Origin: Volvox africanus
Lineage: Eukaryota > Chlorophyta > Chlorophyceae > Chlamydomonadales > Volvocaceae
Assembly: GCA_030268105.1 (NCBI GenBank)
Contig: BSDZ01000117.1
Span: 310,001-374,000 of the forward strand
Reading direction: 5' to 3'
DNA: 64,000 bases
In this document: positions 44,347-53,503 of the stretch, piece after piece
Layout of the letters: every line of letters begins with the position of its first letter
Numbering within the stretch: position 1 is the first letter of the stretch
Position numbers and translations under genes: made by a program
The notes under the pieces: generated by a model
Told to the model about the DNA's origin: nothing
The model's database searches: none
Seen by the model: only the letters and a program-made list of their open reading frames with translations

Positions 44347-44479
44347 ATATTGACCGACAGCGCGATGTCGTAGATGATAATGCGACATGCCTGATTAGCT
44401 AGATATACTCGAATATATCATGCTAATATGATTATATCATGCTTCGAAATGCTCGAATGGATTGCGGTCTACTTCGGTG

Positions 44480-44484
44480 TAAAC
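44480..44484 (+). repeat. Target duplication TAAAC of T11 (left)
   Basis: TAAAC directly before T11; the partner at 52032-52036 directly follows it. Removing T11 and one TAAAC restores the LTR end seen in other copies. Confidence 0.93.
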
Positions 44485-45401
44485 TGTTGTACGCCGGTTC
44501 AATTACCGGTTGCACCGAAATAGGCCGCAATGCATCTGAACATCACGAAGCATAATACAATCATATTAGCATGATATACTCGAGTATATTTAGCTAATCA
44601 GGCATGTCGCATTATCATACCGAAATAGGCCGCAATGCATCTGAACATCACGAAGCATAATACAATCATATTAGCATGATATACTCGAGTATATTTAGCT
44701 AATCAGGCATGTCGCATTATCATCCACGACATCACGCTGTCTGTCAACATGTTTGACTCGAGACTGGTAATTAATGTACATCTATCCATTGGCATATTAT
44801 ATCACGTAATAATACTTTAAATGTTATTACCTCATTTACGTCATAAACCATACGCGTATGCGAGAAGGCGACGATCGCGATGGTTGGGTCGGCAACCGAA
44901 TATCGATATTCGGACCTTTGCATATTGCATGTGTTGCATCCATTAATATCACGGATGACACGATATTTAGAGCAGTGTTACCAAGGTACTCACACTTGAG
45001 ATCGGAATCCAGTGAGACCTGTACTGTGCATCGGTATCGCGACGTGATAGGTGCGAGGACGGCCGCCTAGAGACCGAAGTCGGCTTGTGCTACTTTGGAC
45101 CAAGTACCTGCGTACTTAACTCGACCTAATTCGCATACATACGATATAATCATATATATTCGGCCTGGGCTATTCTAGCATTCCATCTGCAGCCGAGTGA
45201 TGAACATTGCCCACGGGGTCTGACGGTGATCTACTGATTTGTAAACGAGGATTATTGTAAGTTGAATCTTTCCTTAATCTTGAGTCTTCCGCTGTCACTT
45301 TACTCGCATTGGATCGCCTTGCTGTTCGTAAGCACGGTGCGCACTAGCTAACATTCAGACGTGCAGATTCAGTGCATGGTTGAAGAAGGAAGGATACAAC
45401 A
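44485..45401 (+). repeat. LTR-A, 5' LTR of T11
   Basis: TGTTGTA...TACAACA, 917 bp including a 105-bp tandem duplication. It contains the perfect 18-bp palindrome CCGAATATCGATATTCGG (44896-44913) and the palindrome ATATACTCGAGTATAT (44574-44589 and again 105 bp on). Confidence 0.95.
44514..44723 (+). repeat. 105-bp tandem duplication in LTR
   Basis: Units 44514-44618 and 44619-44723 appear identical. The 3' LTR has one unit, so the duplication arose after insertion. Confidence 0.92.
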
Positions 45402-45405
45402 AATT

Positions 45406-45417
45406 TGGTATCGAGAC
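45406..45417 (+). other. Primer-binding site of T11
   Basis: TGGTATCGAGAC, four bases after the LTR end (AATT between). Matching tRNA not identified. Confidence 0.6.
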
Positions 45418-45468
45418 GGGTAAATTCACGACTGTCTCATTGTCCCTCATCGGAAGTAGGTTCTCGCG

Positions 45469-45831
45469 ATGGCGAGCGACGGTGACACGCGCCTCAGCCC
45501 TTTAGACACCTTTGCTGAGGATCTTGGCCGCACCGTCTTGGACGCCGCCGCTTCCGGTTTGTAATCTTAGATATCTGTTGGTAACTAGTTGCTGTATTCT
45601 CGTTGCGAGCTTGTATTGTGAGCCGCAGGTGAACGTACGCCAACATTAAACGCTGTGTTGGCTGGACAATACTTAAAGCCAGATCAGATTAAAGCTTTGA
45701 TCCAGAAGACCACTGAGGTAAGAGACGGCCTGACGGATTACGTCGCTTTTCTTCTCGAGCTACTCAGGAGTTCTGTCGGTACGCGAGTAATCGAAAATTC
45801 CTCTTGCGTTACCTGTCTACAGATCTTCTAG
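45469..45831 (+). CDS. Leader small ORF, probably spliced
   Basis: ATG at 45469 opens MASDGDTRLSPLD...TVLDAAAS and meets a TAA at 45562 in the genomic frame. A fungal-type intron fits at 45557-45628 (G/GTTTGT at the start, CAG at the end, 72 nt, TAAC inside); joining the exons keeps the frame and adds QYLKPDQIKALIQKTT, DYVAFLLELLRSS and more up to TAG 45829-45831, giving about 96 residues. T4, T8 and T10 leaders encode the same words on both sides of a gap of similar size, and T2 keeps the last part. No known domain recognised. It lies before gag and in another frame. It could also be a spliced gag extension. Confidence 0.55.
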
Positions 45832-45865
45832 CAAATTCCTGTTCACCAGTAGAAGTTCGTACCTT

Positions 45866-47109
45866 ATGTCGGGACGCGAAGATAGTTCCTATCTGGGCAC
45901 CGCTAGCCAACCCGATAGCGGCCTTGCCGCTAGACCTGTTTTTGCCGATCCCGATACTGTCGGGACTCGTATCATGTCTGACCCCATTGTTCTTCAGACC
46001 CCTTCACATTTAATTGCACCCCTTCACATTTAGCAGCGGCTACAACAAGTGAAGGAGTTGGAGCACAATGGGCTCCGGTAATACCCGCGGTTCAAGAACC
46101 CGTCGGAATACCGGAGGTAATGAAGTTGACCATCCCCGTGCCCAAGCTCAATATTTCCGCTGACGAAAAGGCAAAGAATTCAGGGCATAGCGTCGCGGAT
46201 AGGACCAGGGCTTATGTTCGTGATGCTAGGCAATATCTGCAAGCGGTGCACGGCGGGGGATGCGACTCCATTAAATGCCTGTTTGTGGGAAATACCCTCG
46301 AGGGTGCCGCAAAGGATTGGTATGACGAATGGACCACTGCTAGAGGCAAGTACACGTTTGATAACCTGATTGATGCTCTCCTCGTCCGCTTTGCTACGGA
46401 AGTTCGCTCGCGTAGCAACGAGGCTTGTAAGACGCTGGCACAAGGCACGTACCATATGCGTCCACACGAGACCGTCCCTGCTTATCAGTCCCGTTTTGAG
46501 GCCCTGATAACCCCTATTGTTAACTTTCCTGAGGAGGATCGTATCTTCTGGTTTCATCAAGGTCTCACGGAATCCCTTGCGCAGTGGTGTGCCACTGATC
46601 TCAGTGGAATTCCATTCTCATCTTATGATGCTTTAGTAACTTTTGCTAGAGGTGCAGAAGTTCGAAATTTGGCTGGAAAAGACGCTAAGCAAATCAATCC
46701 TCGTATTCACGCGATGCGAGCGCAGGAACCACCTTCGGAGTCGACACCGAAGGACCAGGGTTCCGATCGTCAATGCTCCGCGGCGGCCGCGCATACCGTT
46801 CGAAAGGAAAGACGGTATGATAATCGCGGACGCCAAAGCCCAAGTAATCGTGGGTCTGCGGGAGCTGGGCCGAGTTCCGGCCATGTGAAAGGAAAGCGAA
46901 GAGAGAGCGCACCGTCTGTAGCTGCAATGCAGAACGCGGCTCCTAGTGTTAAGAAGCCCCGGACAGACGATCCTTATATGCAAAAGTGGGAGTGCCGACG
47001 TTCGGAGTTTGACCGTCGGAAGTTCGCTAATCTTTGCTTGAGGTGTGCGGGAGAGCACCCTACTCGTGAATGCCCTCTTTTACTACCTTTCGTACCCAAG
47101 ACGACTTAG
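45866..47109 (+). pseudogene. gag: Gag of T11 (one small duplication)
   Basis: The ATG at 45866 (MSGREDSSYLGTASQPDSG) aligns with the A2 gag start (MAGRDDLSFVGLACQPEPG). After about 50 codons a direct 20-bp duplication (unit repeated at 45998 and 46018) shifts the frame; the rest is open to the TAG at 47107. It encodes the capsid core (RAYVRDARQYL, CLFVGNTLEG, WYDEWTTAR, MRPHETVPAYQSRFEAL, FWFHQGL), a Ser/Gly/Lys-rich basic linker and a zinc knuckle CLRCAGEHPTREC (CX2CX3HX4C). An internal ATG at 46120 starts the uninterrupted part (329 codons). Confidence 0.85.
47107..47109 (+). promoter_or_regulatory. In-frame gag/pol TAG of T11
   Basis: Context ACT TAG GAA GTT GCC. The pol frame continues without a shift (GRWPSLRPAVRALLPSVF), as in T3 and T6. 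Confidence 0.62.
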
Positions 47110-50100
47110 GAAGTTGCCCGGGATGTGGAGGAAGGGACTTCTCCTGGGATTGAAGAGAGTGAATGTGGCCGCTGGCCATCGTTGCGTCCGGCTGTAAGGG
47201 CCCTTTTACCTTCTGTTTTTGGACAAATTGAGCGGGCTATCGAGCAACGTTTTTCGCTCGACGGGCGCACGGGACTAAACCATTTCGACCCGCTGTGTAA
47301 TTTGTTTGCACCGCGTTGCCCTCTTTCTTCCCTCGATTTATCTGGCCACGTTACTCTATCTATCCCTTCATCTTCCCGTGAGCTGTGCGAGCAGCTCACC
47401 AGATACAAGAGGTATCGCCGTCGAAATCCGGACACTGCAGCTTGTATATTAATTCCCTCTTTTAGCCAACGTAAAGTGGCATCTTTGTTGGAAGGTATGC
47501 AATGTGTCCTCCGATTCAAGTCGGGCACCGCTTTGTTTAACGGTGTGGATGTGGCGGGTAAACCAACGATGCTGCCTAAACTACCTTATGCTGCTGAAGT
47601 TTGGTTTGAGGCCCCTCTTTTAAATCCTACCAGGTTCGAGCCTGCCATAGGATCCCTTTAACTTTCTGCGGAGTCGACTCCGACAGGGAATCGTGTCCCT
47701 ATTATCGAAATCGGCCTCGGAGGTCGACTGATGAAGGCGCTCGTGGATACCGGCGCCAGCGACGACTTCATCTCGGCAAAGGAGGTGAATGCTTTGGGGT
47801 TGACCCCTCAGTCGTCTGATTGTGCACAGGTTACCCTCTCTGATGGAGGTAAGCATCCCATCGTGGGCAGGATTACCATGAGCCTATCGATAGGCCCTCT
47901 GCGTGTTAGGGCCCGGCCGTATGTGCTACAAGGTCTCTCGGAGACGGCACAGTACATTTTGGGTGCCGTGACATTATGGCAGTACCGCGCACGCATCGAT
48001 ATGGAGTCCACCACACTTAGTTTGTGCAAAGGGAACCTATCGACTAAGGTACCTTTCCTGTCGTACCAAGATGTCACACCAGAGGAGGGCGGAACTGTTG
48101 CGGAGCCTGAGGTTAATTTCGCTTTGGCGGCGATCGTCAGCGGATGTCAAGAACCCATGCTAATTGGGCGCAAGGAAACCGATCGGATGATATGGAAAGG
48201 CGCCCATGTGTTGCTTGTGAGGCCACGGGTGCAATCGAATGCTACCACCGTGCAGTCCACCGTGAAGGATCTTGAGGTTGAAGCCCTCCTGCATAAATAT
48301 GCTGATGTCTTTGGCGACATCCCAGGGCTCCCACCTATGCGACCTGTTGACCATACGATCCCTCTTGTGCCCGGAGCACAACCCGTTTCACGACCTATGT
48401 ACAGGTTAAGCTACCGAGATTGAGCATATGAAGCGGCAAGTGGGGGATCTGCTCGCAAAGGGTATGATTCGGCCCAGCACATCGCCATATTCTGCGCCGA
48501 TATTGTTTGTCGGTAAGAAGGATGGGACGCTGCGTATGTGCATTGATTACCAGGGCTTGAATGCGACCACGATTAAAAATCGCTACCCTTTGCCGCGCGT
48601 CAATGACCTGCTCGATAAGTTGAGGGGCTCAGCTTATTTTTTCTTGATTGATCTTCAACAAGGGTATAATCAGGTACGCATTGCTGCCTCTGATATTCCG
48701 AAAACTGCTTTCCGGACCCCCTTTGGTCACTTCGAGTACATGGTCTTGTCGTTTGGACTTACTAATGCACCCGCCACATTTCAAGCAGTGATGGATCGCA
48801 TGTTCAGACCGTATATCGACAGGTTCGTCGTTTGCTATTTGGATGATATTTTGATATATTCCAAGACGCGCGAGGAGCACCTGAAGCATCTCAAGCTCGT
48901 GCTTGAGGTGATGAAGCGGGAGCAATTGTTTGCTAAACGCGCCAAGAGTTTTTGGGCGCAGCCTCAAGTGGAGTATTTGGGCCACATCGTGTCGGCCACT
49001 GGAATAAGGATGGACCCACGGAAAGTAGCTGTGGTTCGCGAGTGGCCTGCGCCTCAGAACCTCACCGAACTACGCCAGTTCTTAGGTTTGACCAACTACT
49101 TCCGTAAGTTTATCAATAAATACTCCATTATTGCGGCCCCGCTTATGAATCTGACGAGGAAAGGAGGGTTCGTTTCTCTCGAGGCCTGGACACCCGCGTG
49201 TCAGTGGGCATTCGAAGAGCTCAAGCGAATCGTCGCCGATGACGTTACCCTCTCTTTCCCTGATTACTCGTTGCCATTCCATGTTGAAGTTGTATCGGAT
49301 GCTTCCTTGCATGGAAGCGGCGCTGTATTGTTGCAGGAAGGACAACCGATCGCCTTCACGAGTAGGAAGTTCTCGGGTGCGGAGACCCGATATACAACCG
49401 GAGAGCAGGAGCTGTTGGCAATTCTACATGCTTTGAAGGAATGGCGCTGTTACCTCGAAGGCCGCCCTTTTACGCTAAAGACTGACCACAAACCGCTGAC
49501 ATTCTTGCAGAGTGTCCCCATGCTTAATCGACGACAAGCCCGGTGGATGGAATATCTATCTCGTTTCGACTGTACTTGGGAATATATCGCTGGCAGAATT
49601 AATATTGCTGACGCCCTCAGTCGACATCCATCATTACATGCTGCAATTTTGGCAGCACCAGTTACTCGTTCGCGCAGTCAGGAGGTGCCGATAGCAGCGG
49701 ATCTCGCACATCCACTCAAGATGGCATATCAGACCGATCCATGGTTTGCTTCACCGAGTAATGTGGAGCATCTGCACAAGCGCAATGATTTGTGGCTACG
49801 GAGGGATGGCTCGACCACACAAATCGTCGTGCCGAACGACAACGCTTTACGCTACAATATTCTTGCTTGGTTCCATGAGGACCCGTTAGCAGGACATCCT
49901 GGAAGTACACAATTGGCAGAGCTATTATGACGCTCGTTCTGGTGGCCGTGCGTGGTGAAGGATGTGGAAAGCTTCGTGCAAAGGTGCAGTTTATGTCAGC
50001 GCAATAAAGCATTATCCGGTAAGGGCCAGGGTTTATTACAACCTTTACCTATACCAGATGCCCCTTGGGAAAGTGTTTCAATGGACTTTGTAGTCGCGCT

Positions 50101-51175
50101 GCCTAAAACTGAGGGGGGATACGACTCGGTGTTCGTTATGGTCGATCGGTTGACCAAGATGGTTCACTTAGCCCCCTGCACCTCGTCTTGCACCGCTGAG
50201 CAAACAGCACGATTATTTTTCAATAACGAAGTCCGATTGCATGGGATTCCTAAAAATGTGATATCTGATCGCGGCAGTCAATTCACGTCTAAGTTTTGGG
50301 AAGCGCTATGCCAACTCGTCGGTATGCGTGTTCATTTGAGCACAGCATATCATCCACAATCCGATGGGCAAACCGAACGCACAAATCGCACACTGGGCGA
50401 CATGTTGAGGAATTTCGCGGGGCGCACACCCTCTGTTTCGGATACATTTCTGACTTCGGCAGAATTTGCGCTTAACAACGCTGTTAATCGCTCTACAGGT
50501 CAAAGCCCTTTCTTTCTGAATTATGGATTCCATCCTGCGCTACCCGTGTGGCAAGAGTTGGAGACAAATATCCCAGCGGCTAAAACCTTTGCCAAGTCGT
50601 TCCTATCCCGCATGACAGACGAGGAGGCATGCTTGGACGTGGCACAACAACGGACGACGGACTATTATAATAAATCCAAACGAGACATAACATTTTCGGT
50701 GGGACAAATGGTATCATTGAGCACTAAGAACTTGCGTTCGCTCGCCGACAGTTCCCGTAAATTGTTACCTCGCTGGATTGGTCCATATCCCGTTGTTCGT
50801 ATGGTAGGAAACGTAGCTGTGGAGCTATCCCTACCTTCTGACATGAATATCCACCCCACGTTTCATATTTCACTCGTTCGTCCTTATCGTGGCACGGAGC
50901 CCGTTACGAACAACACCGATGCCCCTGCAGTAATGGACCCCGGTCCCGAGACCTGGATCGCAGGCAAGCAAAAAGTGTACGATGTGGAGCGAATATTGGA
51001 TTATCGGGTTCGTCGTATAGGTCGACAACGACGAAAGCGTAAGGTGCACGAATATCTGGTCAAGTGGACTGGCTATTCCAGCGAGCATAATTCGTGGGAG
51101 CCGATGCGTAACTTCTCGCCGGAAATGAAGCCCCTATTTGAGGAAGCTCGCCTACGTGCCACGCAGACCCAATGA
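47110..51175 (+). pseudogene. pol: Pol of T11: PR-RT-RNase H-IN-chromodomain
   Basis: Three stretches in two frames. Frame 1: pol N-terminus (to TAA 47659-47661) and protease with DTGASDDF (47731-48423). At 48409-48412 (TTA AGC T ACC) homology moves to the +1 frame, a change present in every LTR-A element here. Frame 2: RT from 48428 with YLDD at 48836-48847, RNase H (SDASLHGSG) and integrase zinc finger, a TGA at 49928-49930 in place of CGA, then integrase core with SMDF, SDRGSQF near 50266 and Glu 36 residues later, GPY/F, and a chromodomain (about 50978-51112: HEYLVKWTGYSSEHNSWEP), ending TGA 51173-51175. Catalytic motifs all look intact. Confidence 0.92.
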
Positions 51176-51234
51176 TCTTTGCAGTCGATGCTGTTCGATG
51201 CAGCGAGGACGCTGCATACGGGAGGGGGGATAGT

Positions 51235-52031
51235 TGTTGTATGCCGGTTCGATTACCAGCCGCAATGCATCTGAACATCACGAAGCATAATACAATCATA
51301 TTAGCATGATATACTCGAGTATATTTAGCTAATCAGGCATGTCGCATTATCATCTACGACATCACGCTGTCTGTCAACATGTTTGACTCAAGACTGGTAA
51401 TTAATGTACATCTATCCATTGGCATATTATATCACGTAATAATACTTTAAATGTTATTACCTCATTTACGTCATAAACCATACGCGTATGCGAGAAGGCG
51501 ACGATCGCGATGGTTGGGTCGGCAACCGAATATCGATATTCGGACCTTTGCATGTTGCATGTGTTGCATCCAATAATATCACGGATGACACGATATTTAG
51601 AGCAGTGTTACCAAGGTACTCACACTTGAGATCGGAATCCAGTGAGACCTGTACTGTGCATCGGTATCGCGACGTGATAGGTGAGAGGACGGCCGCCTAG
51701 AGACCGAAGTCGGCTTGTGCTACTTTGGACCAAGTACCTGCGTACTTAACTCGACCTAATTCGCATACATACGATATAATCATATATATTCGGCCTGGGC
51801 TATTCTAGCATTCCATCTGCAGCCGAGTGATGAACATTGCCCACGGGGTCTGACGGTGATCTACTGATTTGTAAACGAGGATTATTGTAAGTTGAATCTT
51901 TCCTTAATCTTGAGTCTTCCGCTGTCACTTTACTCGCATTGGATCGCCTTGCTGTTCGTAAGCACGGTGCGCACTAGCTAACATTCAGACGTGCAGATTC
52001 AGTGCATGGTTAAAGAAGGAAGGATACAACA
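51235..52031 (+). repeat. LTR-A, 3' LTR of T11
   Basis: 797 bp, TGTTGTA to TACAACA (52025-52031). It has a single copy of the 105-bp unit and lacks 15 bp near its start that the 5' LTR has. The palindrome is at 51526-51543. Confidence 0.95.
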
Positions 52032-52059
52032 TAAACAGTGATCGAACCCACGTACAACA
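52032..52059 (-). repeat. Outer end of the T10 5' LTR
   Basis: TAAAC duplication followed by the last LTR bases, ending TACAACA at 52053-52059. It completes the T10 LTR interrupted at 44484. Confidence 0.9.
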
Positions 52060-52640
52060 AAACCTTTGCCAAGTCGTTCCTATCCCGCATGACAGACGAG
52101 GAGGCATGCTTGGACGTGGCACAACAACGGACGACGGACTATTATAATAAATCCAAACGAGACGTAACATTATCGGTGGGACAAATGGTATTATTGAGTA
52201 CTAAAAACCTGCGTTCATTTGCTGACGGTTCCCAAAAATTACTGCCCCGTTGGATCGGTCCTTATCCCGTTGTTCGCATGGTAGGAAATGTAGCTGTGGA
52301 GCTATCCCTACCCTCTGACATGAATATTCACCTCACATTTCATGTTTCTCTCATCCGTCTTTATCGCGGTGCAGTACCTGTTATAAACGACACCGATGCC
52401 CCTGCAGTAATGGACCCCGGTCCCGAGACCTGGATCGCAGGCAAACAAAAGGTGTACAATGTGGAACGGATACTGGATTATCGGGTTCATCATATAGGTC
52501 AACAGTGACGAAAGCAGAAGGTGCACGAGTATCTGGTCAAATGGACTGGCTGTTCTAGCAAGCACAACTCTTGGGAGCCTATGCGTAATTTCTCGCCAGA
52601 AATGAAGCCCCTATTTGAGGAAGCTCGTCTTCGTGCCACG
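52060..52640 (+). pseudogene. pol: T9 right half: integrase end and chromodomain
   Basis: Starts with the duplicated AAACC and continues the T9 integrase (KTFAKSFLSRMTDEEACLD), GPY/F module and chromodomain. TGA at 52506-52508 replaces a CGA in the basic linker of the chromodomain. The sequence stops at 52640 in the last codons before the expected stop, where a minus-strand LTR begins without its first eight bases. Purine tract and 3' LTR of T9 are therefore lost. Confidence 0.87.
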
Positions 52641-53444
52641 CCTTCCTTCTTCAATCATGCACTGAATCTGCACGTTTGGATGTTAGCTAAGTGCGCACTG
52701 TGCTTACGAGCAGCAAGGCGATTCAATGCGAGTAAAGTGACAGCGGAAGACTCAACAACAAGGAAAGATTCAACTTACAATAGTCTTTGATTACAAATTG
52801 GTAGTCGGCCGTCAGACCCCGCGGGCAATGTTCATCATCTGGCTGAAGATGATATGCTAGAATAGCTCAGGCCGAATATAAATGAGTATATCGTATGTAT
52901 GTGAATTATACTGAGTTAAGTACGCGAGTACTTGATCCAAAGTAGCGTCGAGCCAACTTCGGCCTCTAGGCGGCCGTCCTCGCACCTATCACGTTACGAT
53001 ACTGAGGTGCAGTACAGGTCTCACTGGATTCCGATCTCAAGTGTGAGTACCTTCGTAGCACTGTTCTGAATATCGCGTAATCCGTGATATTAATGGATGC
53101 AACGCATGCAATATGTGAAGGTCCGAATATCAATATTCAGTTACCGACCCAACCATCGCGATCGTCACGCTCTCGCATACGCGTATGGTTTATGACACGG
53201 ATGAGGTAATAATATTTAAAGTATTATTACGTGGAATAATGCCAACAGATAGATCGTGCATTAATATCAGCCTCGAGTCAAACATGTTGACCAACAGTGT
53301 GATGTCGTAGATGATAATGCAACGTGCCTGATTAGCTAGGTATACTTGAATATATCATGCTAATATGATTATATCATGCTTCATAATGATCAAATGTATT
53401 GCGGTCTACTTCGGTGCAAACGGTGATCGAACCGGCGTACAACA
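52641..53444 (-). repeat. LTR-A, 3' LTR of T12
   Basis: Minus-strand LTR lacking its outer TGTTGTAT, inner end TACAACA at 53438-53444, followed by the complement of a purine tract (one base changed). The truncated end abuts T9. Confidence 0.85.
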
Positions 53445-53503
53445 ACTATCCCTCCTCCCGTATGCAGCATCCTCTCTGCATCGGGCAGCATCGACTGCAG
53501 AGG

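Larger units (their letters stand above)
43293..44484 (-). repeat. LTR-A, 5' LTR of T10 (split by T11)
   Basis: Begins TGTTGTATCC after the primer-binding region (43277-43288) and is interrupted at TAAAC (44480-44484) by T11; the last 28 bp, ending TACAACA, are at 52032-52059. It carries a 391-bp foreign insert at 43956-44346. Confidence 0.9.
44485..52031 (+). mobile_element. T11: full-length young group A chromovirus
   Basis: 7547-bp element: 5' LTR 44485-45401, primer-binding site, leader with a small ORF, gag, pol with chromodomain, purine tract 51220-51231, 3' LTR 51235-52031, target duplication TAAAC. Apart from one 105-bp tandem duplication and one 15-bp indel, I noted only a handful of differences between the LTRs, so it is the most recent insertion. 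Its coding lesions are few: a 20-bp duplication in gag, a TAA in pol N-terminus, a TGA in integrase. Confidence 0.95.
36333..52059 (-). mobile_element. T10: full-length group A2 element, itself interrupted by T11
   Basis: Minus-strand element with 3' LTR (36333-37581), internal region (37582-43292) and 5' LTR (43293-44484 plus 52032-52059), flanked by AAACC on both sides. It interrupts T9 integrase. It contains a solo LTR-E in gag, foreign inserts in both LTRs and the 7.5-kb T11 in its 5' LTR. Gag and protease frameshifts are shared with T4. Confidence 0.9.
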
